From contig JBOHCG010000122.1 in assembly GCA_050698735.1 (NCBI GenBank), positions 1 to 15,310 of the forward strand: a stretch of DNA of 15,310 nt, read 5' to 3'. The DNA is from Palsa-504 sp050698735 (lineage in GTDB: Bacteria; Actinomycetota; Actinomycetes; Streptosporangiales; Streptosporangiaceae). The position numbers and the translations under genes are program-made. Positions 4,556 to 11,190 of the stretch are shown piece after piece; the stretch's first letter is position 1, and each line of letters begins with the position of its first letter. The notes beneath the pieces were generated by a model. The model saw nothing but the letters and a program-made list of their open reading frames with translations. It did not search any database and was not told where the DNA came from.

Positions 4556-6073
4556 TTAACCAGGCTGAGCCAAGCACGCTGCGGCGGTCAGGTCGGAAAG
4601 GTATGCGGCGGCACGGCGGTCGACCTCGGAGAGGGGGTCGGCGTAGTGCTTGAGCGTGGTGGCGCCGCCGTCGCCGTGCCCGAGCCGGGCGGCGGTGTTC
4701 CGCAGGTCGATTCCGCCGCTGAGCAGCTGCGTAGCGGTGTAATGCCGCAGCGACTTGACGTTCATGCTCACTCCAGCCTGGGACGCGATCATCGCTACCT
4801 GGTGGCTGGTCCAGTCGGGGTTCCACGCAGTTGCGCCGGCCGGGTCGTTGGAGAACACATAGGCGCGATCGGCCAGGCCAAGGCCGACAGCAGCCAGCGC
4901 CTCCACGGCCCGCTGCCTGTGTGAGGCGAGGACGTCGCAGGTCACCCGATCGATCGCCAGATGGCGATCTTGGTGGGTCTTGGTGTCCTTCCGGATTCGC
5001 TGGCCGCCGCGGACCAGATAGTTGTGGGCCACATGCACGCTGCCCACCTCCAGGTCGAGATCCGCCCACCACAGCCCGCACAACTCGCCGCGCCGCGCAC
5101 CGGTAATGGCCACCAGCCACAGGTAGGTCGCGAGTTCCGGATGTACGTCCTGCGCGACGGCAATGACCTTCGCTACCTGGCTAGGGGAGAGGGCGACGGC
5201 TGGCTGGCGCCTGTTCTTGGGCAGCTTCGCCGACGCTGCGGGGTTGCGGGTTATCCACTCCCACCGCACCGCGGTGACGAAGGCGCCGGACAAGATGGCG
5301 TGGATCTGCCGCACGGTGCCAGCGGACATCGGCCTGCAGCGATGCGGCTGACACCCCTCTCGTGCGCAATCATGGCCGGGCCGGGGCGGGCGCAGCCGCG
5401 CCGACCCGGATGCCGCGCCGCCTGCGGCGACGAACGCGCCGCTGCCCTGCCGGGAGCTAATCAGCCCCTCCTCGGTGAGCAGGGCCAGGGCGTGCCGGGC
5501 GCTGGCGGTCGGCACGCCACCTTCGCCCATCTCGCGCACGGACGGCAGCCGTTCTCCCGCCCTGAGCTGTCCGGAGCGGATCATCTCGGCCAGCGTGTCG
5601 GCGATCTGCCGGTAGGCGGGCCGGGGATCTCCCGGGTCGACCATGAGAACCGGCACATTGCGGTGCTCGGTGAAGGGCCTGCCTGTGCATGCGAGATCGC
5701 CGCAATGCCGGAGCCGGGTGTAGAACGTGTCCAGCACGGGGCCGCGCAGTTTCCTCAGCTCCATGCCACCCAGGGCAGGCTTGATCGTGCGGCGGATATA
5801 TCCCTCGTAGCCTTCCCGGGTGGAGACGTCCAGGTCGGCGACGGCCATGTACTGGTCGAGCAGGTAGCCCACCGTGGCGGCCGACTCCGGTTGCTGGCCG
5901 ACCGAGGCCTGCTCCAGCAGCCGGGCCAGCTCGGCCTGGGCGCGCTCGGCTGTCTTGGCGGTGGCCTTGAGCCGGATCTCCTTGCCGGTCAGCGGGTCAG
6001 TACCGGCGTACACGCGCACGCGGTACGAACCGCTCGGCAGTCGCTCTATGTGACCCTTTCCCACATTGGTCAT
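4556..6073 (-). CDS. int: Tyrosine integrase with an inserted GntR-type winged-helix domain
   Basis: This 505-residue protein catalyses site-specific integration and excision of the element. Residues 5-60 are an AP2-like arm-binding region (GHIERLPSGSYRVRVYAGTD), and 65-125 with 248-282 form the SAM-like core-binding domain. Residues 300-495 form the catalytic domain: Arg327 (TGARRGEL), Lys366 (DTKTHQD), Arg443 with His444 (VKSLRHY, Lys at the usual first His), His466 (RLGHGD) and nucleophile Tyr477 (LKHYAD). Between the core-binding halves, where actinobacterial integrases carry a Cys-rich insert (here HCGDLACTGRPFTEHR and CAREGCQPHRCRP), residues about 148-216 read as a GntR winged helix: PAYRQIADTLAEMIRSGQLR, then AGERLPSVREM and HALALLTEEGLISSRQGSG. 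The frame is continuous and the catalytic residues are intact. ATG 6073 lacks a ribosome binding site and may be leaderless. It lies 91 bases from the tRNA 3' end. Confidence 0.9.
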   Translation of the reverse strand: MTNVGKGHIERLPSGSYRVRVYAGTDPLTGKEIRLKATAKTAERAQAELARLLEQASVGQQPESAATVGYLLDQYMAVADLDVSTREGYEGYIRRTIKPALGGMELRKLRGPVLDTFYTRLRHCGDLACTGRPFTEHRNVPVLMVDPGDPRPAYRQIADTLAEMIRSGQLRAGERLPSVREMGEGGVPTASARHALALLTEEGLISSRQGSGAFVAAGGAASGSARLRPPRPGHDCAREGCQPHRCRPMSAGTVRQIHAILSGAFVTAVRWEWITRNPAASAKLPKNRRQPAVALSPSQVAKVIAVAQDVHPELATYLWLVAITGARRGELCGLWWADLDLEVGSVHVAHNYLVRGGQRIRKDTKTHQDRHLAIDRVTCDVLASHRQRAVEALAAVGLGLADRAYVFSNDPAGATAWNPDWTSHQVAMIASQAGVSMNVKSLRHYTATQLLSGGIDLRNTAARLGHGDGGATTLKHYADPLSEVDRRAAAYLSDLTAAACLAQPG

Positions 6074-6084
6074 GCAAGAACGGT

Positions 6085-6123
6085 AGCGGTCACCACCGAC
6101 AACGGTCCACGACCCGGTCCACG
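6085..6123. repeat. Short direct repeats between integrase and tRNA
   Basis: CGGTCCACG occurs at 6103-6111 and 6115-6123, 12 bp apart, and AGCGGTCACC (6085-6094) matches the copy at 1610-1619. This 91-base gap between the tRNA 3' end and the integrase start is where arm-type integrase sites or excisionase sites would be expected. No terminator hairpin is seen in the gap. Confidence 0.5.
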
Positions 6124-6164
6124 CCAGTGAACGGCGAGAACCGATAACCCAAGTCCAGTACGGG

Positions 6165-6200
6165 TGCGCCGCCAGGGACTTGAACCCCGAACCCGCGGAT
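6165..6200. other. Probable attachment-site end of the integrated element
   Basis: Tyrosine integrases of this type usually recombine within the 3' half of a tRNA gene. Here an integrase gene is immediately next to the 3' end of tRNA-Lys, and the DNA to its left has mobile-element character while the DNA to the right does not. No second copy of the tRNA 3' end was noticed in the window, so the partner site should lie to the left of position 1. The exact core cannot be defined without it. Confidence 0.5.
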
Positions 6201-6237
6201 TAAGAGTCCGCTGCTCTGCCAGTTGAGCTAGCGGCGC
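6165..6237 (-). tRNA. tRNA-Lys (anticodon CTT)
   Basis: On the minus strand the acceptor stem GCGCCGC (from 6237) pairs with GCGGCGC ending before the discriminator A at 6165. The D arm is GCTC-AACTGGCA-GAGC, the anticodon arm is GCGGA-CTCTTAA-TCCGC with CTT at positions 34-36, and the T arm is CGGGG-TTCAAGT-CCCTG, giving 73 bases. The CCA end is not encoded; ACCCG follows. A -10-like TACGAT lies on the minus strand at 6256-6251, but its -35 is poor. The gene is intact and is the likely attachment site of the element to its left, with the 3' half presumably supplied or restored by the element. Confidence 0.95.
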
Positions 6238-6334
6238 CTGCAGAACGCTGTGATCGTAGCAGCAATCGGCGGCCCGGGCGAATCGCCGACGTCCGCAGAT
6301 GAGGCCGTCCGGCGGTCGGGGGACTGGTACCGTA

Positions 6335-6379
6335 GCTCGTTCGGTAGAAAAGGATTTAAGAGCAATATTCCGAACGAGC
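6335..6379. repeat. 10-bp perfect inverted repeat with AT-rich spacer
   Basis: GCTCGTTCGG (6335-6344) and CCGAACGAGC (6370-6379) are perfect inverted arms separated by 25 bases that are strikingly AT-rich for this DNA (tagaaaaggatttaagagca). The site lies between tRNA-Lys and the acyltransferase gene, about 95 bases before its ATG. It could be an operator that brackets the promoter of that gene, or a terminator-like hairpin; the AT-rich loop favours a promoter region. Confidence 0.6.
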
Positions 6380-6472
6380 AGTGGTAGCTCTTCTCAGTAC
6401 TCCCTGCGCATGACCGTGGCCTGAAGTCCCGTGCGCTGAACCGGGCGTGCGGCTCCGGGATGAAGGGAAAGC

Positions 6473-7900
6473 ATGGCTTCGTGGCGCATTCGCAGTGACG
6501 CAGGTATGACCGACCGTGACGTCGTAATGTCGGAACCCATGGCCGAAACGCCCTCTCCACCACTGGCCGCGCCGGTCGCCCCGGTTGCCCCGCAGGGCGC
6601 GGCCGGGACGGGAAGCCGGCTCGCCTGGCTGGATGTGCTGCGCGGGATCGCCGCGCTGGCCGTGGTCTTCGACCACCTGTCCTACTACGTGCTGCAGTCG
6701 GTGCGCCACATCGTCTACCAGTGGTTCAACCCAGGCAACTACGGCGTCTTCGTCTTCTTCATGATCAGCGGGTACATCGTGCCCGCGTCGCTGGAGCGCA
6801 AGGGCAGCGTGCGGACGTTCTGGGTGAGCCGCCTGTTCCGGCTGTACCCGCTGTACCTGCTGGCGGTGGGGGTGGCGCTGATCCTCGCCAAAGTGCACCT
6901 CGGCGGCCTGCGCGGCGAGGACTCGGACCCGGAGACATCGGTCCTGTCCGAGCTGCTGATGATGTCGAACGTGCTCGACGGGAAGAACCTGCCCCTCGTG
7001 GTCTGGTCACTGTCCTACGAGATGGTCTTCTACCTGCTGCTCACAGCGCTGTTCGTGGCCCGGATCCACCGCCGCAGCAGCTGGTACGCGCTAGCGTTCG
7101 CGGCCGCCGCGGTGGCGATCGGCGGCTTCCTGCCGCAGGCCTACTTCTCCCACACGCTGAACGCATCGCGGCTGGTCGCGCTTGCCGCGGACGCGCTTCT
7201 GCTGGCCGGGCTCGCCCTCGCGGTCGCGCGGCGCGGCGTGCCGCGCATGCTCGGCGCGGCACTGGCCGCGCTGGTCGCGGTGACGCTACTCGCCTTCAAC
7301 GGCGGCTGGATCTGGCCGTGGGAGGCGCTGTCGATCCTTGCGCTGATGTTCACCGGAACCGTGCTGTACCGCGCCGAGCAGGGCCAGTACCCGTGGAGCC
7401 GGGCCATCCCGGTCGCGGTGGCGGTGTTCGCGATGGCCATCGCGGCGGGCATCTGGCACAGCCGCGCCTGGGGCATGTCCGCGGCCGCGGAAGGCACCTG
7501 GGAACGCACCTGGTTCCTGTCCCTCGTGCTGGCCGGAGCAACGTTCGCGTTCGGCATGGCGTTCCGGCACTTGCGCTGGCCCCGCGCGGCGACCTGGCTC
7601 GGGCTGATCAGCTACTCGCTGTACCTGCTGCACCCGCTGCTCGTGCAGGTCTATTACAGCGTGCCCTGGCTGGACCGCCACCATCCGTTCGGGCTGCAGG
7701 TGCTGCTCGCCGCGACCTTCCTCGTCGTCATCATCGGGATCTGCTCGGTGACCTATCTGCTGGTGGAGCGGCCGATGCAGGATCTCGGCCGCCGGGTGGC
7801 CAGGTGGGCCGATGCCACCTTCGGCCCGGACCGCGCACCGGCCCTGGCGCCGGTCTCCGAACCGGTCCTCGCCCGCCACGCCCGCCCCGCCACCGATTAG
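6473..7900 (+). CDS. OafA/YrhL-type membrane acyltransferase (acyltransferase family 3)
   Basis: ATG 6473 follows GAAGGG at good spacing. The 475-residue product has a Pro/Ala-rich N-terminus, then the family signature RLAWLDVLRGIAALAVVFDH at about 49-68 (catalytic His68), VFVFFMISGYIVPASLERKG at 92-111 and FWVSRLFRLYPLYLLAVGVA at 116-135, a typical arginine/tyrosine motif. About ten hydrophobic segments follow, ending with SYSLYLLHPLLVQVYYSV and a Tyr-Leu-Leu-Val-Glu-Arg-Pro motif (YLLVERPM) near 433, which is characteristic of the family end. Such proteins transfer acyl groups, usually acetyl, across the membrane onto cell-surface sugars or peptidoglycan; the substrate here is unknown. The C-terminal 40 residues are Pro/Ala-rich and cytoplasmic or disordered. 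The phosphatase gene starts 27 bases after the stop and may be co-transcribed. Confidence 0.9.
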   Translation: MASWRIRSDAGMTDRDVVMSEPMAETPSPPLAAPVAPVAPQGAAGTGSRLAWLDVLRGIAALAVVFDHLSYYVLQSVRHIVYQWFNPGNYGVFVFFMISGYIVPASLERKGSVRTFWVSRLFRLYPLYLLAVGVALILAKVHLGGLRGEDSDPETSVLSELLMMSNVLDGKNLPLVVWSLSYEMVFYLLLTALFVARIHRRSSWYALAFAAAAVAIGGFLPQAYFSHTLNASRLVALAADALLLAGLALAVARRGVPRMLGAALAALVAVTLLAFNGGWIWPWEALSILALMFTGTVLYRAEQGQYPWSRAIPVAVAVFAMAIAAGIWHSRAWGMSAAAEGTWERTWFLSLVLAGATFAFGMAFRHLRWPRAATWLGLISYSLYLLHPLLVQVYYSVPWLDRHHPFGLQVLLAATFLVVIIGICSVTYLLVERPMQDLGRRVARWADATFGPDRAPALAPVSEPVLARHARPATD

Positions 7901-7911
7901 CCGCGGCCGCT

Positions 7912-7923
7912 CCAGCATGCTGG
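7912..7923. repeat. 12-bp perfect palindrome before the phosphatase gene
   Basis: CCAGCATGCTGG is self-complementary and ends 4 bases before the ATG of the phosphatase gene, where a ribosome binding site would be expected. It could be an operator or block translation; either reading is inference. Confidence 0.55.
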
Positions 7924-7927
7924 TGTA

Positions 7928-8482
7928 ATGCCTTCAGCTCCGCTGCCGCCGCCGCGCGATCCCGCCACGTCCTACCGGGTCTGCCTGGTTTGCATGGGCA
8001 ATTACTGCCGGTCGCCGATGGCGGAGGTAGTGCTGCGCGATGGCCTGGCCAAGGCCGGCCTTGACGGCGCGGTGGTGGTGGACAGCGCGGGCACCGGCGA
8101 CTGGCACGTCGGCGGCCCGATGAGCGCCGGTTCCCTGGCGGCCCTGGCCCGGCGCGGTTATGACGGCTCGGCGCACCGTGCCAGGCAGGTCGGGCCATCC
8201 TGGCTGGCGCAGCGCGATCTGCTGCTCGCCATGGACTCGGGCAACCTCGCCACCCTGCGTCGGCTGGCCAGGGCGCAGGACGGCACGAGGATCCTGCTGT
8301 GGGCCGAGGCTGCCGGCGACGACGGCGACATCCCCGACCCGTACGGCGGCAGCGCGGCCGACTTCGACCACGTCCTCGACCTGTTGTCCGCCGGCGCCCC
8401 GGTCATCGTCGAGCGTCTGAGCCGGCTGCTCGATCCGCCGGATCCCCGCGGACCCGGATCCGGCGCCGGCGCCGGACGGTGA
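7928..8482 (+). CDS. Low-molecular-weight protein phosphatase
   Basis: The 184-residue product has the class P-loop near the N-terminus: VCLVCMGNYCRSPMAE, with nucleophile Cys22, second Cys27, and Arg28-Ser29 (C-x5-R-S). The general acid is Asp137 in IPDPYGGS. Length and order match the family, plus a Gly/Ala-rich C-terminal tail. Family members dephosphorylate phosphotyrosine or small phospho-adducts. A human member (LMW-PTP-A) acts on protein ribulosamine 5-phosphate and, in bacteria, such genes often neighbour fructosamine-kinase homologs. Here the stop overlaps the kinase start as GTGA (8479-8482). A role in protein deglycation is therefore plausible, with tyrosine-phosphate signalling for surface sugars the alternative, given the acyltransferase upstream. 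ATG 7928 has no clear ribosome binding site. Confidence 0.9.
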   Translation: MPSAPLPPPRDPATSYRVCLVCMGNYCRSPMAEVVLRDGLAKAGLDGAVVVDSAGTGDWHVGGPMSAGSLAALARRGYDGSAHRARQVGPSWLAQRDLLLAMDSGNLATLRRLARAQDGTRILLWAEAAGDDGDIPDPYGGSAADFDHVLDLLSAGAPVIVERLSRLLDPPDPRGPGSGAGAGR

Positions 8483-9402
8483 GTTCGGCCGCCAGCCGGA
8501 TCGCCCGGCTGACCGGGCTGAATGTCCGCGACGCGCGGGTGGCCGGGTCACAGCACGGCTACCAGCACCTCATGCTCACCCTTTCCGGCGGCCAGCGCGC
8601 GTTCGCCAAGGCCCGCCTCACCCCGCCTGACCAGGAGGGCACCGTGGACGTGGCCCCCGGTCGTCCGGGCGGGCCGGACCAGGTGGCGACGGCGCTCGCG
8701 GCCGAGGCGAACGGGCTGCGCTGGCTGGCCGAGGCGCAGGCCGTCCCGGTGCCGCGCGTCCTGGCCGTTACCGAGGCGGCCCTGGTCGTCTCGATGATCC
8801 AGCCCGGCCGGGCGACCCCGAATGCCGCATTCGGGTTCGGCGCCGACCTGGCCCGGCTGCACGGGGCCGGCGCGGATGGCTTCGGTGCGTCCTGGCCCGG
8901 TTTCATCGCCAGCCTGCCGCTGGATAACACGCTTACCCGCGCGGACGCCGAGCCGTGGCCGCAGTGGTACGCCGCCCGCAGGCTTGCGCCCTACCTGCGG
9001 TCGGCCGTCGATTCTGGAGCGCTGCGACCGGAAGACGCGAGGCCGGTGGAGGCGGTGATCGACCGGATCGACTCGCTGGCCGGCCCGGCCGAGCCGCCGA
9101 GCCGCATCCACGGCGACTGCTGGGCAGGGAACGTGCTGTGGTCGGCCGGCCGGGGCTGGCTCATCGACCCGGCGGCACACGGCGGCCACCGCGAGACAGA
9201 CCTGGCCATGCTGGCCCTCTTCGGTGCGCCGCACCTGGACCGGATCCTGGTCGGCTATCAGGACACCCGGCCGCTGTCCGCGGGCTGGAAGGCCAGGGTG
9301 CCGCTGCATCAGCTGCACCCGCTGCTCGTGCACGCCTGCCTGTTCGGCGCGTCGTACCGGGAAGAGGTACGCGCCGCGGCCCGCGCGGCCCTAGCCGGCT
9401 AA
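8479..9402 (+). CDS. Fructosamine/ketosamine kinase family protein
   Basis: From GTG 8479 the product has 307 residues, close to the usual length of the fructosamine-3-kinase family. It shows Lys44 in FAKARL, Glu76 in AAEANGLRWLAE, the catalytic loop HGDCWAGN (His211, Asp213, Asn218), the metal-binding Asp230 in WLIDPAAHGGHRETDLAML (Asp-Pro and Gly-His-Arg-Glu are diagnostic), and the helical C-terminus. Bacterial members phosphorylate ribulosamines or erythrulosamines on lysines so that the adduct falls off spontaneously. The frame is open upstream to 8299, but that part is a shadow of the phosphatase; the GTGA junction makes 8479 the natural start and implies translational coupling. The 3' end overlaps the convergent kinase gene by 12 bases. 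Confidence 0.9.
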   Translation: MSSAASRIARLTGLNVRDARVAGSQHGYQHLMLTLSGGQRAFAKARLTPPDQEGTVDVAPGRPGGPDQVATALAAEANGLRWLAEAQAVPVPRVLAVTEAALVVSMIQPGRATPNAAFGFGADLARLHGAGADGFGASWPGFIASLPLDNTLTRADAEPWPQWYAARRLAPYLRSAVDSGALRPEDARPVEAVIDRIDSLAGPAEPPSRIHGDCWAGNVLWSAGRGWLIDPAAHGGHRETDLAMLALFGAPHLDRILVGYQDTRPLSAGWKARVPLHQLHPLLVHACLFGASYREEVRAAARAALAG

Positions 9403-11190
9403 CGCCCCGAACCGGATCTCGTCCACCGAGCTGCGGTTCGCCAGATCGATCTCGTCCGCGATGCTGGCTTCGCCGGTTACGTCGTCTTCGTCGCCCGGGC
9501 CCAGCTGGTCCGCGTCATCGTCGCCGTGCGCCTCCGGAGCCAGCGGAAGGGCGATCCGGAACGTCGCGCCCTGGCCAGGGGCGGTGCGCACCGACGCGAC
9601 GCCGTCATGGGCGGCCACCAGCGCGGCCACGATCGCGAGGCCGAGGCCGCTGCCGCCGGCCTTGCGCGTCCTGGCCTGGTCCGCTCGGTAGAACCGCTCG
9701 AACGCGCGGTGCGCCTGCTCCGGACTCATGCCGGGGCCATGGTCGGTCACGTCCAGGATCACAGCCGGGCCGGACTTGCTCTTCCGCGGGTCCAGGGTCC
9801 CCGAGCTGATCGACACCTCGATCGGGGTCCCGTCCGGGGTGTGCCCGAGCGCGTTGCTCATCAGGTTGCCGATGATCTGCCGCAGCCGCGGCTCGTCGCC
9901 GATGACCAGGAACGCCGCTCCGGGCTGCACCGACAGGTCGATGGACCGGCTCGGCGCGAGCAGTCGCGCGTCGTGCACGGCGTCGGCGGCCAGCGAGAGC
10001 AGGTCCACGGGCTGCCTGGCCAGCGGCCGCTGCTGGTCGAGCCTGGCAAGCGTCAGCAGGTCCTCGACGAGCAGGCCCATCCTTGCCGCCTCCGCCTCGA
10101 CCCGCTGCATGATGCGGTCCAGGTCCTCACCCGTGAGCCCGCCGGCATGAATCGAATGTCGGGGTTCGTCGTGGTAGCGCACCAGCCCGCCGCGCTGCCG
10201 GTAGTACTCGGCGAAGCCGCGGATCGCGGTCAGCGGGGTGCGCAGTTCGTGGCTGGCATCCGCGATGAACCGGCGCATCCGCTCCTCGGACTGATGCGCC
10301 GCGGCCTCGGATTTCTCCCTGGCGTGGAACGCCGTCTCGATCTGGCTCAGCATCGTGTTCAGCGAGCGGCCGAGCCGGCCGATCTCGGTGCGCGGGTCCC
10401 GTTCCGGCACCCGGCGATTGAGGTGCCCAGCCGCGATCTCCGCCGCGGTCTCCTCGATCTCGACAAGCGGCCGCAGGTTGGCCTGCACTACCGCGAAGCC
10501 GAGCACCGCCAGTACCAGCAGTATCGCCCCGCTCACGATCAGGTCCACGTCGGTGAGCTGCCGGATCGTGGTGTAGACGCCGCTCACGTCCACGGCAAGG
10601 ATGACGGTTCCGCCGTTAAGGGTCCCCCCGGTAAAGGGGAAGGCCATCGCCAGCCAGGGCCCGCTGCCGGACGCGGCGTTAATCGTGACCGCCCGCTGGG
10701 GATTGTCCGCCAGCCAGGAGGCTGTGCTGCCGGACAGGCCGGGCAGGGATGCTCCGTTGGGGGAGTAGTTGTTCGCGCCGTCGGACACGACCTGGAGGTG
10801 GCCGTCGGCATCCAGGAAATACACGGCCAGGCCGCTCGGGCAGTGCCCGTTGAACAGGCAGCCGTCGATCGCGCCCGAGTTCGCCTCCTGCTGGAGGCTG
10901 TTGGCGTAGGTACCGATTAGCTGGCCGCGCAGCAGCGAGACGCCGGAGAAGCCCATCGCCGCCAGCGCGATCACCACCAGGACCAGCACGGTGACGACGA
11001 GCTTGGTCCGCAGCGACGTACGGTCCGACACCAGCCGCACCGCCCGCCACGACCGGGCCGCCCAGTGGCTGCCCCGGCCGGGGCCCGGATCCTCCGTGGC
11101 CGGATCCTCCGTGGCCGGATCCTCCGTGCCCGGATCCTCCGTGCCCGGATCTTCCGCGGGCGCGTCTTTCATGGCCGAACGCAGCTTCAC
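9391..11190 (-). CDS. HAMP-domain sensor histidine kinase
   Basis: The chosen start is GTG 11190, which overlaps the response-regulator stop as GTGA; ATG 11172 is an alternative. The 599-residue protein has a cytoplasmic tail with five EDPxT-type pentapeptides (13-35), a membrane helix at about 63-85, an extracellular domain (88-214) with a likely disulphide pair Cys111/Cys117, a second helix (216-238) and a HAMP linker (239-290). It then has HisKA with phospho-acceptor His314 (SHELRTP) and an ATPase domain with Asn446 (NLMSNALGH), DHGPGMS at 483-489 and GGSGLGLAI at 512-520. A Gly- and His-containing insert, RYHDEPRHSIHAGGLTG, lengthens the dimerisation helix hairpin. The last 45 residues are acidic (HGDDDADQLGPGDEDD). 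It senses an unknown envelope signal and phosphorylates the partner regulator. Confidence 0.95.
   Translation of the reverse strand: MKLRSAMKDAPAEDPGTEDPGTEDPATEDPATEDPGPGRGSHWAARSWRAVRLVSDRTSLRTKLVVTVLVLVVIALAAMGFSGVSLLRGQLIGTYANSLQQEANSGAIDGCLFNGHCPSGLAVYFLDADGHLQVVSDGANNYSPNGASLPGLSGSTASWLADNPQRAVTINAASGSGPWLAMAFPFTGGTLNGGTVILAVDVSGVYTTIRQLTDVDLIVSGAILLVLAVLGFAVVQANLRPLVEIEETAAEIAAGHLNRRVPERDPRTEIGRLGRSLNTMLSQIETAFHAREKSEAAAHQSEERMRRFIADASHELRTPLTAIRGFAEYYRQRGGLVRYHDEPRHSIHAGGLTGEDLDRIMQRVEAEAARMGLLVEDLLTLARLDQQRPLARQPVDLLSLAADAVHDARLLAPSRSIDLSVQPGAAFLVIGDEPRLRQIIGNLMSNALGHTPDGTPIEVSISSGTLDPRKSKSGPAVILDVTDHGPGMSPEQAHRAFERFYRADQARTRKAGGSGLGLAIVAALVAAHDGVASVRTAPGQGATFRIALPLAPEAHGDDDADQLGPGDEDDVTGEASIADEIDLANRSSVDEIRFGALAG
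11086..11160. repeat. Five 15-bp tandem repeats in the kinase 5' end
   Basis: Units of the form CGGATCCTCCGTGGC start at 11086, 11101, 11116, 11131 and 11146, the outer ones slightly diverged. They encode the EDPxT-type acidic pentapeptides of the kinase N-terminus. The unit is a multiple of three, so gain or loss of copies keeps the frame. Confidence 0.9.

Noticed and set aside
1..6164. Second attachment site or CRISPR array
   Set aside because: No copy of the tRNA-Lys 3' end was found by eye, and the repeats seen are pairs, without the regular repeat-spacer structure of CRISPR.
6721..8064. 447-residue plus-strand ORF over the acyltransferase
   Set aside because: It is a shadow frame, Arg/Ala/Pro-rich, of a gene with clear family motifs.
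9526..10920. 464-residue plus-strand ORF opposite the sensor kinase
   Set aside because: It is an antisense shadow; the minus strand encodes all the kinase motifs.
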